DNA of 64,000 nucleotides, taken from positions 598,252-662,251 of the forward strand of contig NZ_KB849690.1 of assembly GCF_000368785.1 (NCBI RefSeq), given 5' to 3'. Positions 1 to 13,625 of this stretch are shown here, piece after piece. This DNA comes from Acinetobacter towneri DSM 14962 = CIP 107472 (lineage in GTDB: Bacteria; Pseudomonadota; Gammaproteobacteria; Pseudomonadales; Moraxellaceae). Made by a program: the position numbers and the translations under genes. Within the stretch, counting starts at the first letter, position 1, and each line of letters begins with the position of its first letter. Under the pieces are notes generated by a model. It saw only the letters and a list, made by a program, of their open reading frames with translations. It did no database searches and had not been told where the DNA came from.

Positions 1-2295
<2,295 letters not shown>

Positions 2296-2488
2296 ATACA
2301 ACACCCAAACAGTTGGGGTTGTATGCTCAATCGATTCAAATCCAATCAGTCAATTCAGACTGATCTTGATTTAGTTAACGCTAAACAATAAAATTCAGAC
2401 CCAATACAGCCCAATCTGTTACAGATTCGGAAAACGCAGTGCATCACCATCGTGAATAAGACCAATGCAAGTCTCCGTAAACAGTTGT

Positions 2489-2603
2489 GCTGGCGACCAT
2501 AGCAAGAGTGAACCACCTGATCCCTTACCGAACTCAGAAGTGAAACCTCTTCGCGCTGATGGTAGTGTGGGGTTACCCATGTGAGAGTAAGTCATCGCCA
2601 GCT
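2489..2603 (+). rRNA. 5S ribosomal RNA
   Basis: About 115 nt starting GCTGGCGACCATAGC and ending GTCATCGCCAGC, with complementary ends forming helix I. The internal CCGAACTCAGAAGTGAAA segment is diagnostic of 5S rRNA. It follows 23S by about 190 nt, and that spacer contains no tRNA. Confidence 0.97.
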
Positions 2604-2614
2604 CATTATTCTAA

Positions 2615-2646
2615 ACACCCTCAACTAGCGTTGGGGGTGTTTTTTT
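2615..2646 (+). terminator. Intrinsic terminator of the rRNA operon
   Basis: The stem ACACCCTCAAC pairs with GTTGGGGGTGT and is followed by a run of T. It lies directly after 5S rRNA and ends the rrn operon. Confidence 0.92.
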
Positions 2647-2825
2647 ATGCAAGAGAGAAAATAAAGTTAGAAAAACAATAATAAATTGAATAGAACTTCT
2701 GATTAAAATCTTTATGTCTTTTGATAAATCTGTGCTATACCTAATAAAACGGCATAGAAATTGCTTATTATAACTTATTGGATTAAGTTATTGAAAAATC
2801 AATTATTTTAAAAGAGTGGTAAGAT

Positions 2826-4280
2826 ATGAAGTTATCGGTTGGACTTAAAGTTGCAAACTCCTTGTCACTGACACCGCAGTTACAACAAGCCATTCGTTTG
2901 CTTCAACTTTCAAGCTTGGAGTTAGAACAAGAAGTTCAAATTCAATTGGATAGTAATCCTTTATTAGAAAAAGTAGAAGAGCAAAGCAGTATTGAAAGCT
3001 TATCAACACTCGAAGACCAAGAGCGAGATCAGAAAGATTTAACAAAAGAATTAAATGCAGATCATTTGCCAAATGATTTACCTGTCGATACAGACTGGGA
3101 TGATGTGTATACCCACTTACCGACCAGTTTAGGGGCGGCAGAATATGAAGAGCGAGAGGATAATCGTCAAGGCCACTTGGGGCTAAAAGAACACATGCAT
3201 ACGCAAATCAATTTGTTGCATTTTTCGCAAGTTGAACAGCTAATTGCATATTGTATTGTTGATGCTTTGGATGACAATGGATTTTTAGATTGTGAAGTAT
3301 CGGAAATTACCACATCTGTGCAGCATCTATTGGCTTCCATGGATTACGAAGATGAAGTGGAAGATGACGAAGTTTTAGTGGTGCTGAAACATATCCAGCG
3401 TTTAGATCCAATTGGGATTGGTTCACGGAATTTGGCTGAGTGTTTATCTATTCAACTCGAAAGTTTGGCTATAGATGTGCCTTACCGTCAGGAAGCGCTA
3501 CAGTTAATGCAACATTATGAGCTTTTAATCTCTAATGATTTGCCAAAACTATTGAAGCAAACAGGTTTGAACGCTACGCAGTTACAACATGCCGTGGCAT
3601 TGTTGAAAACATTACAAGCGCATCCTGGTACTGCATTTGAAGATCAGGATTCAGACTACCAAATTCCAGATGTGGTGGTTAGTAAAAAACAGGATCATTG
3701 GCATGTGCAACTCAATCCTGATGTTGTGCCTAAGCTTAGAATTAATTCGTTTTATGCCAATATGATTAAACGCGCAGATCAAAGTGAAGATAATCAATAT
3801 TTGCGTAATCAAATGCTAGATGCGAAAAACTTTATTAAAAGTGTTGATGAACGTCATAAAACCTTATTAAAGGTAGCGACTTGTATTGTGCAGCATCAAC
3901 GTGAGTTTTTTGAAATCGGCGCAGAAGGCATGAAGCCTTTAATTTTACGTGACGTAGCTGATGAAGTTGAATTACATGAATCGACCGTTTCACGGGTAAC
4001 GACCAATAAATATATGTTAACTCCACGTGGTTTATTTGAATTGAAATATTTCTTTTCAAGTCATGTTGGAACAAGTTCAGGTGGAGAAGCATCCTCAACT
4101 GCGATTCGCGCGAAGATTAAAAAGTTAATTGCAGATGAAAATCCACGTAAACCTTTGTCAGACAACACAATTGCAAACCTTCTTAAGGAAGAAGGAATTG
4201 ATGTAGCACGCCGAACAGTTGCGAAATATCGTGAGTCATTAAATATTCCGTCATCTTCTGAACGAAAAGTCTTGATCTAA
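2826..4280 (+). CDS. rpoN: RNA polymerase sigma-54 factor RpoN
   Basis: Sigma-54 directs core RNA polymerase to -24/-12 promoters and needs an AAA+ activator ATPase to open them. The 484-residue protein has the Gln/Leu-rich region I at the N-terminus (LTPQLQQAIRLLQLS), an acidic region II (about residues 55-110), a core-binding region, and the C-terminal DNA-binding region. The RpoN box ARRTVAKYRE is at residues 461-470. Length is normal for the family. It is followed by hpf, as in many gammaproteobacteria, but ptsN is absent and ibaG-murA come next. The ATG at 2826 has GGTAAG upstream and begins with the expected MKLSVGLKV. Confidence 0.98.
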   Translation: MKLSVGLKVANSLSLTPQLQQAIRLLQLSSLELEQEVQIQLDSNPLLEKVEEQSSIESLSTLEDQERDQKDLTKELNADHLPNDLPVDTDWDDVYTHLPTSLGAAEYEEREDNRQGHLGLKEHMHTQINLLHFSQVEQLIAYCIVDALDDNGFLDCEVSEITTSVQHLLASMDYEDEVEDDEVLVVLKHIQRLDPIGIGSRNLAECLSIQLESLAIDVPYRQEALQLMQHYELLISNDLPKLLKQTGLNATQLQHAVALLKTLQAHPGTAFEDQDSDYQIPDVVVSKKQDHWHVQLNPDVVPKLRINSFYANMIKRADQSEDNQYLRNQMLDAKNFIKSVDERHKTLLKVATCIVQHQREFFEIGAEGMKPLILRDVADEVELHESTVSRVTTNKYMLTPRGLFELKYFFSSHVGTSSGGEASSTAIRAKIKKLIADENPRKPLSDNTIANLLKEEGIDVARRTVAKYRESLNIPSSSERKVLI

Positions 4281-4446
4281 TTTTTAAAATCGGTCTATTC
4301 TAAGGATTCATTATGACCAAATAATGAATCTTTTTTGAAGGAATAGTTAGACATGATTTAAAGTGACCGCTACAGTGATCTGTTATTTGGCAATCAATCA
4401 TGTGAACTATGCCTTCCTAATCCTAATGAAGGTGAGGGATAGAATT

Positions 4447-4779
4447 ATGCAAATAACAATTCGTGGACATCACTTAGCTATCACCCCTGCAATTGAAGAA
4501 AATATTCGACTTAAATTTGCACAAATGACCAAACATCTGGATCAGGTCAATAGTATGCAGGTGAAATTAAGTAAAGATCATCAAATCGATAAACATTCTA
4601 AAAAAGGTAGCGCCAATCATATTGCAGAAGCGATTATTCGTTTACCTGGAACGGAGCTTTTTGCGCAGGCTAGTGCAGATGATATGTATACTTCAATTAA
4701 GATGATGACAGAAAAATTAAAACGTCAGTTAGAGAAACATCGGAAGATGCAGTTGGATTATCAGCCTTTAGCCATCTAG
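4447..4779 (+). CDS. hpf: Ribosome hibernation promoting factor (HPF/YfiA family)
   Basis: HPF binds the 30S decoding centre in stationary phase and helps form inactive 100S ribosomes. The 110-residue product starts MQITIRGHHLAITPAIEE and shows the S30AE beta-alpha-beta-beta-beta-alpha pattern of a short-type HPF, with a basic C-terminal helix (KLKRQLEKHRKMQ). The frame is open further upstream to 4363, but the ATG at 4447 has the purine-rich GGTGAGGGA in front and gives the family N-terminus, so I chose it. It lies 166 bp after rpoN, and a hairpin terminator follows at 4794. The rpoN-hpf neighbourhood is conserved. Confidence 0.95.
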   Translation: MQITIRGHHLAITPAIEENIRLKFAQMTKHLDQVNSMQVKLSKDHQIDKHSKKGSANHIAEAIIRLPGTELFAQASADDMYTSIKMMTEKLKRQLEKHRKMQLDYQPLAI

Positions 4780-4793
4780 TTAAAATGTGATTT

Positions 4794-4825
4794 AAAAAGA
4801 GGTTTTGGATAAACCTCTTTTTTTA
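4794..4825 (+). terminator. Intrinsic terminator after hpf
   Basis: AAAGAGGTTT pairs with AAACCTCTTT around a short loop and is followed by a T-tract. It separates rpoN-hpf from the ibaG-murA-his run. Confidence 0.9.
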
Positions 4826-4917
4826 TTGCGATAATGTATAGGATTAATGAATTATTTTTTCTATTTATAGTAAAATGACAGGTTTTTACACCGTTGGTCC
4901 TATAAGAGGTCTTTGTG

Positions 4918-7137
<2,220 letters not shown>

Positions 7138-7163
7138 CTTTGTATCCATCATCCTGCCTTCTC

Positions 7164-7192
7164 AAAAAACCGTCATTCAATGGCGGTTTTTT
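7164..7192 (+). terminator. Intrinsic terminator after hisG
   Basis: AAAAAACCG pairs with CGGTTTTTT and the 3' arm supplies the T-tract. hisD may therefore be read from its own promoter in the 197-bp gap or by read-through. Confidence 0.85.
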
Positions 7193-7334
7193 ATGTTCGT
7201 GCATGATTCTGTTCTTGAATGATTTCGAACGTGAATTTCCATCAAAACATACTGCTTTCGCCATGTATAGATTCCCACAAAGCCCTAGAAACAAGGTAAA
7301 CTAAACTTTTCTATCAAACCTTGTGGGTAAATTG

Positions 7335-8627
7335 ATGCGACGTTTATCGACTCAAGATCAAAGCTTTAAACAAGCCTTTGCAGACTTGTTGGCTTTTGAA
7401 ACTGTCAGTGATCCTGAACTTTTAAAAACTGTAGATCAAATTATTGCTGATGTGCGTCAGCACGGTGATGCTCAGGTTCTTAAACTCACTCAACAGTTCG
7501 ATCGACATCCAGCGCATCAATTTTCAGAACTTGAGTTAAGTCAGGAACAACTGAAAGCCGCATTTGATGCTTTAGATAACGAAGTTCGTGAAGCTTTGGA
7601 ATTGGCTGCTGTACGTATTCGTGAATTTCACCAAGCGCAAAAGCAGGATGGCTGGACTTATGTTGATGCTTTGGGCAACACGCTTGGGCAAAAAGTTACG
7701 CCATTAGACCGTGTTGGTATTTATGTACCAGGTGGTTTGGCATCTTATCCATCTTCTGTGCTCATGAATGCTGTGCCTGCGCATGTTGCTGGTGTACCTG
7801 AAATTATTATGGTGGTACCTGCACCGAATGGTGAACTCAATCCATTGGTTTTGGCGGCTGCATATTTAGCAGGGGTGACTCGTGTATTTACCATTGGCGG
7901 AGCGCAAGCTGTTGCTGCATTGGCTTATGGTACAGAAACCATCCCATCGGTAGATAAAATTACGGGGCCAGGTAACCGCTTTGTGGCGGCTGCAAAACGT
8001 GCTGTATTTGGTCAGGTTGGCATTGATATGATTGCTGGGCCATCCGAAATTTTGGTTTATGCCGAAGGTGAAAATAATCCTGAATGGTTGGCGATGGATT
8101 TACTTTCCCAAGCCGAGCACGACACGGTTGCACAATCTATTTTTATTACACCAGATGCGCAATTGCTGAATCAGGTTGAACAAGCGATTGAACAGCACTT
8201 GGCGAATTTGCCTAAAGCTGAAATTGCCCGCACTTCTATTGCAAATCGTGGTGCATTGATCTTAGTCAAAGATCGTCAAGAGGCGATTGAATTGATCAAC
8301 CAAGTTGCGCCCGAACACTTGGAGTTGTGTATGGATGATCCACAAGTGATGGCAGAAGAAATTCGTCATGCGGGTGCGATCTTTATGGGGCGCTATACAC
8401 CAGAAGCTATTGGTGATTATTGTGCAGGGCCAAACCACGTATTACCAACGTCGGGTACAGCACGTTTTTCATCGCCATTGGGTGTTTACGATTTCCAAAA
8501 ACGCTCAAGTCTGATTATGTGTTCAGCTGAGGGCGTGAAAAGTTTGGCGAAAACCGCTGATATTTTAGCGCAGCAGGAAAATCTGGATGCGCATGCACGA
8601 TCAGCACGTTATCGTTATCAATCATAA
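7335..8627 (+). CDS. hisD: Histidinol dehydrogenase HisD
   Basis: HisD performs the last two steps of histidine synthesis, oxidising L-histidinol to L-histidine with 2 NAD+ and a zinc ion. The 430-residue protein shows the expected blocks: [34 protein letters not shown], the [15 protein letters not shown] segment, and the zinc/catalytic region [10 protein letters not shown] and [19 protein letters not shown]. The frame extends to a GTG at 7323, but the ATG at 7335 gives the usual [11 protein letters not shown] start. It follows hisG and precedes hisC. Confidence 0.97.
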   Translation: MRRLSTQDQSFKQAFADLLAFETVSDPELLKTVDQIIADVRQHGDAQVLKLTQQFDRHPAHQFSELELSQEQLKAAFDALDNEVREALELAAVRIREFHQAQKQDGWTYVDALGNTLGQKVTPLDRVGIYVPGGLASYPSSVLMNAVPAHVAGVPEIIMVVPAPNGELNPLVLAAAYLAGVTRVFTIGGAQAVAALAYGTETIPSVDKITGPGNRFVAAAKRAVFGQVGIDMIAGPSEILVYAEGENNPEWLAMDLLSQAEHDTVAQSIFITPDAQLLNQVEQAIEQHLANLPKAEIARTSIANRGALILVKDRQEAIELINQVAPEHLELCMDDPQVMAEEIRHAGAIFMGRYTPEAIGDYCAGPNHVLPTSGTARFSSPLGVYDFQKRSSLIMCSAEGVKSLAKTADILAQQENLDAHARSARYRYQS

Positions 8628-8637
8628 ATAGCATTAC

Positions 8638-8747
8638 AACCTCTCCCTGACCCTCTCCTAAAAAGAGAGGGGAATTTAAACCACACAAATTTTGTGTCTT
8701 TAGTAATGAAAATTCCTCTCCCTTTGGGAGAGGTTAGGAGAGGGTTT
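8638..8747. repeat. Imperfect palindromic intergenic element (CCTCTCCC type)
   Basis: The gap between hisD and hisC consists almost entirely of two inverted arms. The left arm carries CCTCTCC twice followed by AGAGAGGGGAATT; the right arm carries AATTCCTCTCCC, then GGGAGAGG and GGAGAGGG. Each arm also folds on itself, so the transcript could make two hairpins or one long one. The composition is GC-richer than the surroundings and looks like a dispersed REP-like or MITE-like unit. Confidence 0.75.
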
Positions 8748-8761
8748 AAAGAGAATACAAA

Positions 8762-9850
8762 ATGAATATCACAGCAGAACAAATGCGTTTTTGGAGCCCT
8801 GAGGTACGTGAGCTAGAGCCTTATGTACCGGGTGAGCAGCCAAAAATTCAAAATTTATTAAAATTGAATACCAATGAAAACCCGTATCCACCTTCGCCTA
8901 AAGTGGTGGAAGCGGTGCAAAAGGTTTTAGAAAACTCGGCAGATGCACTGCGTTTATATCCAGATCCAGATGCGTCTGAGCTTAAGCAAGCCATTGCGAA
9001 ACAGCAAAATGTAGCTGTTGGAAATGTCTTTGTTGGCAATGGTTCAGATGAAGTCCTTGCACATATTTTTAAGGCTTTTTTTGTTCAGGAACAGCCATTA
9101 CTGTATCCGGATATCACCTATAGTTTTTACCCTGTATATAGTCAATTTTTTGGGGTAAAAACTAAAATTTTGCCTTTAAATGATGATTTTGAAATTGTGG
9201 TTGATGATTATAAGCAAGCCAATGGCGGCATCATCATCGCCAATCCGAATGCACCGACCAGTATTGCTTTGGGTTTAAGTGCGATTGAAGAAATTTTACA
9301 GGCCAATCCAAATTCAGTGGTGGTGATTGATGAGGCTTATGTCGATTTTGGTGCAGAGTCTGCAGTAAAATTGGTAGAAAAGTACGATAATCTTGTGGTG
9401 TGTCAAACCACATCTAAATCACGTTCTTTGGCAGGTTTACGTGTTGGTTTTGCGATTGCGCAACCGCATTTAATTGCCGCACTGGAAGCCGTGAAAAATA
9501 GTTTTAACTCCTATCCAATGGATCGTTTTGCGATTGCAGCAGCGGTGGCATCTTTTCAAGATCAGGCGTATTTTGAAGCACAATGCCAAAAAGTTATTGC
9601 AAGCCGTGAGAAATTGGTGACGGATTTAACGAGCTTGGGCTTTAAGATATTGCCATCACACGCCAACTTTATTTTTGCATCACATCCTCAACAGGATGCG
9701 GGTGAATTAGCTGCAGCATTACGTGAACGCGGTATTATTGTGCGTTATTTTAATAAACCACGCATCAATCAATATTTGCGCATTACTATTGGTACAGATG
9801 ATCAAAATCAACGCTTAGTAGATACTTTAAAATACGATATTTTGGCTTAA
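8762..9850 (+). CDS. hisC: Histidinol-phosphate aminotransferase HisC
   Basis: A PLP-dependent fold-type I aminotransferase that converts imidazole-acetol phosphate and glutamate to histidinol phosphate. The 362-residue protein has [14 protein letters not shown] at the substrate-binding N-terminus, [12 protein letters not shown], the NPNAPTS motif, the DEAYVDF aspartate/tyrosine pair, and the Schiff-base lysine in [11 protein letters not shown] (Lys219). Length is typical. The start ATG lies 14 bp after the palindromic element. A terminator shared with the convergent pabB side follows. Confidence 0.96.
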   Translation: MNITAEQMRFWSPEVRELEPYVPGEQPKIQNLLKLNTNENPYPPSPKVVEAVQKVLENSADALRLYPDPDASELKQAIAKQQNVAVGNVFVGNGSDEVLAHIFKAFFVQEQPLLYPDITYSFYPVYSQFFGVKTKILPLNDDFEIVVDDYKQANGGIIIANPNAPTSIALGLSAIEEILQANPNSVVVIDEAYVDFGAESAVKLVEKYDNLVVCQTTSKSRSLAGLRVGFAIAQPHLIAALEAVKNSFNSYPMDRFAIAAAVASFQDQAYFEAQCQKVIASREKLVTDLTSLGFKILPSHANFIFASHPQQDAGELAAALRERGIIVRYFNKPRINQYLRITIGTDDQNQRLVDTLKYDILA

Positions 9851-9869
9851 TTGTTAAAATATCGTAGAG

Positions 9870-9903
9870 GCGGGTGAAGCATTGAATTCACTCGCTTTTT
9901 TTG
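9870..9903 (+). terminator. Intrinsic terminator after hisC
   Basis: GCGGGTGAA pairs with TTCACTCGC (one G-T pair) and is followed by seven T. It lies between the convergent hisC and pabB. Confidence 0.88.
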
Positions 9904-9916
9904 TTTTTGCGACATG

Positions 9917-11257
9917 CTATTGCGCAGGTTTGTACCAGCGGTTCAATAAGTCCAACATCGCTGAAACCTTGTCAAAACATTCTTGATATTCTGCTTCACA
10001 AACAGATGCAATCGTGACGCCACCACCAGCCCATAATGAAACATCTTGCTGATATTTCTGAATAGAACGGATCAGGATATTCCAAGAACCCGTTCCATCG
10101 GCATCAAAATAACCCATAGAGCCGCAATAGGCGCCACGTGCTGCACCTTCGAGTTCATCTATAATTTGCATGGCACGAATTTTCGGTGCGCCTGTAATTG
10201 ACCCACCTGGCAAGGCAGACATCAACACATCAAAAGGATTCATCTCGGCTTTTAGTGTTGCGGTCACTTCACTGACCATGTGATGCACTTGGTTAAAAGA
10301 CTCAATATTGAATAACTTTGGCGTTTTGACGCTGCCAGTTTCGGCATAAACACTTAAATCATTACGTAATAAATCCACAATCATCACATTTTCAGCCTGA
10401 TCTTTTTTAGATTCACTTAATTGTTGTTTCGATTGTCGGTCTAATTCAGGATCGCCATAACGTGGCATCGTGCCCTTAATGGGTTTTGTGGTAATTTTTC
10501 GATTTTCCTCAAAATCGATAAAGAGTTCGGGCGAACAACTTAAAATTTCAAAATCACCAATACGTAAATAACCTGCATAAGGTGCATTGGTCAGTTGCCA
10601 AAACTGAGCTGCAGTCTCTAAAAGTTGACCTTGAGCCTCAGCGCTAAACTCTTGCGTAAGATTAATTTGATAACAATCTCCTGCCACTATATAGTCTTGA
10701 ACATGTTGAAAGGCGCGTTGGTAATCTGTGAAATTCCAGCGGGCTTGACACTTTTGGCTTAATTGGAACTGTTCAATTATGGTTGATTGAGTATATAAAT
10801 TTAAAATAAAATCAAAGATTTGAGTAGCAGCATCGTCTGAACTATAAAAATACCAGCCATCAGTTTCTTGCTGTAAATAGCTTTTAAATTGACCTAAAAA
10901 AATACTTGGCTGGGGACGAGACTGCATATTGATGTGTTGCTGTGCTGCTGCATCATACGAAACAAACCCCATTACACTGCAAAATGGGGCGGTGTCAGCA
11001 TCTTCTAAAGCACCGAGATGAGCTGTTAAATCTAATTGAGTTGGACTTAATTCATATTGATCCAATGCCGTTTTTTGAAAGTAAAAATGTTGATGGTTTT
11101 GCTGCACACAATAGCGTTCAGCCAAAAAAGCAATACGTGCCTTTCCATTATTTTGCAAATAAATACAATGTGAAAGTGCTGCCAAAGCTTGCAAAATTCT
11201 TGCAGCCTCATATTCAGGTTCACAGAATAATTTTTTAAAATGAGTAGGATAGGACAT
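9917..11257 (-). CDS. pabB: Aminodeoxychorismate synthase component I PabB
   Basis: PabB aminates chorismate to 4-amino-4-deoxychorismate for p-aminobenzoate and folate synthesis, using ammonia from a PabA-type glutaminase not present here. The 446-residue protein has a divergent N-terminal half and a strong chorismate-binding C-terminal half. Key blocks are KPIKGTMPRYGD, containing the PIKGT lysine typical of PabB rather than TrpE, DLLRNDLS, LPGGSITGAPK, and YCGSMGYFDADG. It is monocistronic and convergent with hisC. The 255 bp between pabB and filA must hold both divergent promoters. Confidence 0.93.
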   Translation of the reverse strand: MSYPTHFKKLFCEPEYEAARILQALAALSHCIYLQNNGKARIAFLAERYCVQQNHQHFYFQKTALDQYELSPTQLDLTAHLGALEDADTAPFCSVMGFVSYDAAAQQHINMQSRPQPSIFLGQFKSYLQQETDGWYFYSSDDAATQIFDFILNLYTQSTIIEQFQLSQKCQARWNFTDYQRAFQHVQDYIVAGDCYQINLTQEFSAEAQGQLLETAAQFWQLTNAPYAGYLRIGDFEILSCSPELFIDFEENRKITTKPIKGTMPRYGDPELDRQSKQQLSESKKDQAENVMIVDLLRNDLSVYAETGSVKTPKLFNIESFNQVHHMVSEVTATLKAEMNPFDVLMSALPGGSITGAPKIRAMQIIDELEGAARGAYCGSMGYFDADGTGSWNILIRSIQKYQQDVSLWAGGGVTIASVCEAEYQECFDKVSAMLDLLNRWYKPAQ

Positions 11258-11491
11258 AAAGCGTAAACAGCTGAGAGATTTTAAAAGGCTATTTTACATG
11301 ATTGCAGCAGATAAAAAGCAAATAACCGTTTGTCGGTAAGATGTGGATTGCGACCAACAGCAGTTGAACAAAAAATAACTCAGATATACCTTTGTATGTG
11401 CAAACCGGCTACTCAAGGAATGTGTGTTAGTGTTGTCCTCATCAAATAAAAAAACAATTACTAGCACTGAGTGGTAAAACCAAAAAAATAA

Positions 11492-11507
11492 TACTCTCGG
11501 GAGAGTA
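11492..11507 (+). promoter_or_regulatory. Perfect palindrome enclosing the filA ribosome-binding site
   Basis: TACTCTCGGGAGAGTA is a 16-bp perfect palindrome ending 5 nt before the filA ATG. Its 3' arm, GGGAGAG, is the only Shine-Dalgarno candidate. The hairpin would hide the ribosome-binding site in the mRNA, or it could be a DNA operator. Confidence 0.6.
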
Positions 11508-11512
11508 ACAAG

Positions 11513-12553
11513 ATGAAAAAATTTACTAAACTTGCTTTGGTATCATCAATTGCGTTAACGACAAATGCAATGGCAATGCAGGCAATGGACGATACTGCAT
11601 TAAGCGCAACTACTGGTCAAGATGGTTTAAGCATCGGGATTGGTATTTCTAAAATCGAAATCGAAAAACTTTTAATCCATGATAATGATGGTTTGGCTGC
11701 AAAAGGTGCTGCTGGTGATGCTGGTTTTGGTGGGACTGGTAATGCTGGTGCAATTGTTATCAAAGGCAATGGTGTTGATGGTAACGCTAACAAAACACAT
11801 GGTATCGTGATTGGTGCAAACTATGATGATAATGGTGCTTACTTATTAACTTCGCGTAACTTAGCAGACTTGGTCATTGATACAGATGCAGGTTCTACTG
11901 CTGCAGGTGGAGCATTTATTAACGTTGCAGCTCAAGTATCTGGCTTAGATATCAAGATTGGTGAAATTGGCGTATCTGCATCAAATACAATTGACCCTAA
12001 TGCAACCAATATTCGTCGTGGCCATAGTGATTCCAACTACAACGCAATTTTATCTGGTTTAGAAATCAAAACAGGTAAAATGGATGCCAATATCCAATTG
12101 GGTGCTGCCCCACAAGGCGCAATGGTTAAGTTGAATACGACGATGGTCGGCGGTTTAGAAATTAAGAACTTGGGCATTTTAGACAATTCAACCAAAGAGA
12201 AAGCTGTTGGTGCTGTAGGTACTACAGCGATTACAACAAAAGAGGCGGGTGAAATCTTTATTGAAAGCATTAAAATTGCAGATGCAGATAGTAAAGATTT
12301 GACCCTAAATCAAGATATCCAAGTATTTAATGATGCTTATGTTGGCGGTGGTACTACTCTTGGTAAGGCGGCGCATATTCGCATTGTAAGCAATGACACT
12401 GGTGCCAAAGACCAATATATTAAAGGTATTCATTTAGGTAGTCGTACTGCTGCTTCTATTGGTGATATGGAAGTTCAAGGACTTCAAACTTACTACAGTA
12501 CTTCTCAGGGTAGCTACACTAAGGGTGCTGTTATCACCATTTCAGGTCACTAA
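11513..12553 (+). CDS. filA: FilA-like secreted protein (putative pilus-system protein, DUF6160-like)
   Basis: This is the first gene of the fil cluster, which in Acinetobacter is named after a putative pilus assembly system. The 346-residue protein has a signal peptide (basic MKKFTK, then a hydrophobic stretch ending NAMA). Directly after comes the motif MDDTALSATTGQDGLSIGIG, followed by a long Gly/Asp/Asn-rich beta-repeat-like region with many short hydrophobic strands and no cysteine. The function is not established. The leader motif resembles the LS..xxG signals that C39 peptidases recognise, and the next gene encodes a C39-type peptidase. A strong terminator follows, so filA may be expressed above filB-F. 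Confidence 0.8.
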   Translation: MKKFTKLALVSSIALTTNAMAMQAMDDTALSATTGQDGLSIGIGISKIEIEKLLIHDNDGLAAKGAAGDAGFGGTGNAGAIVIKGNGVDGNANKTHGIVIGANYDDNGAYLLTSRNLADLVIDTDAGSTAAGGAFINVAAQVSGLDIKIGEIGVSASNTIDPNATNIRRGHSDSNYNAILSGLEIKTGKMDANIQLGAAPQGAMVKLNTTMVGGLEIKNLGILDNSTKEKAVGAVGTTAITTKEAGEIFIESIKIADADSKDLTLNQDIQVFNDAYVGGGTTLGKAAHIRIVSNDTGAKDQYIKGIHLGSRTAASIGDMEVQGLQTYYSTSQGSYTKGAVITISGH

Positions 12554-12564
12554 TTTAAAAACTG

Positions 12565-12595
12565 AAAAAGCGCGTGAATTCACGCGCTTTTTTTT
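12565..12595 (+). terminator. Intrinsic terminator between filA and filB
   Basis: AAAGCGCGTG pairs perfectly with CACGCGCTTT around an AATT loop and is followed by eight T. It probably uncouples filA level from the downstream fil genes. Confidence 0.93.
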
Positions 12596-12746
12596 ACAAA
12601 TAAACTCATGAGTTCGCAAAAAAATATAGAAAGACCTTTTTTTTTTCTTTAAAACGAGTATCTTTCTAAATACAAGGAAGTAGAGTGAAAGCTCTAAAAA
12701 TAAAAATATTAGGCAGGTATTGCCGAGAACTAAAAAGTAAAAATAT

Positions 12747-13580
12747 ATGTTAGAGATCGCTTTAGGCTCGGCATTGATCTATTACGCTGCCACACAAGCC
12801 TTTGATTTAAAAGAACAGCATCCTGAAACTGTGCGTTACACAGAAACTTTGGATTCTAGAAATAATTCCTTTACCCGTATGCACAGAGAGCCTGTGCAAA
12901 TTAAACCTGCTTTAGAAGATCAATTTCGCGGAATTGTGCGCCAAGCCTATGACTACAGTTGTGGTTCTGCAGCTTTAACAACCTTGCTGAATGGTTATGT
13001 AGGAACACAATTAAACGAGCAACAAACCATGAGTGGCTTGCTGCGTTATGGAGAATACGACCGAATTATTGAACGTCGTAGTTTTTCGCTATTGGATATG
13101 AAGCGCTTTGTCGCAGCTTTGGGCATGGAAAGTGGTGGATATCGCGGGGAGTTTTCGGATTTAGTTAAACAAGGACAGCCTGCAATTGTGCCGATTTCCT
13201 ATGCAGGTTTTAAACATTTTGTGGTGTATAAAGCCTATAAAAATGGGCGGGTTTATGTGGCTGACCCAGCTTTGGGCAATATTAGTTTTGATGAAGAACG
13301 ATTTAAGGACGTTTGGGAAAATAACACCCTGTTCTTAATTAATGTAGCACCTCAGCATCGACAAAATATGTTGGCATTACATGAAAAAGATTTACGTCAT
13401 GTGGAAGATGCAACAGTGAATCGTTATGCCTTTGTTGATATTCAATATCCACAATTTGCGATGGAAAAAATAGCTGATAAAGCATCGACGATACGACTAG
13501 AACGTAATGTAAATAAAGATTCTGATAATTATGGACAGTACGAGCATCGTTTTTTAAGACTCTACTATAAAAACAAGTAA
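12747..13580 (+). CDS. filB: FilB-like C39-type cysteine peptidase, exported
   Basis: The 277-residue protein has an N-terminal hydrophobic segment (IALGSALIYYAATQA) that is probably a signal or anchor, then a papain-like C39 domain. The full catalytic set is visible: oxyanion Gln66 and Cys72 in RQAYDYSCGSAALTTLL, His157 in FKHFVVYKAY, and Asp173 in VADPALGN. Unlike bacteriocin exporters there is no ABC transporter domain, so the peptidase would act in the periplasm. The start is forced by an in-frame stop at 12738, although no good Shine-Dalgarno is seen. Its place after filA suggests that FilA-type proteins are substrates; this is inference. Confidence 0.82.
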   Translation: MLEIALGSALIYYAATQAFDLKEQHPETVRYTETLDSRNNSFTRMHREPVQIKPALEDQFRGIVRQAYDYSCGSAALTTLLNGYVGTQLNEQQTMSGLLRYGEYDRIIERRSFSLLDMKRFVAALGMESGGYRGEFSDLVKQGQPAIVPISYAGFKHFVVYKAYKNGRVYVADPALGNISFDEERFKDVWENNTLFLINVAPQHRQNMLALHEKDLRHVEDATVNRYAFVDIQYPQFAMEKIADKASTIRLERNVNKDSDNYGQYEHRFLRLYYKNK

Positions 13581-13625
13581 TTAGTTGTTCACGAAATACA
13601 AAAATAAAAATGGAAGGGGTAAATC

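Noticed and set aside
2296-2488. Possible tRNA in the 23S-5S spacer
   Set aside because: No cloverleaf, TTCRA loop or CCA-like end could be found.
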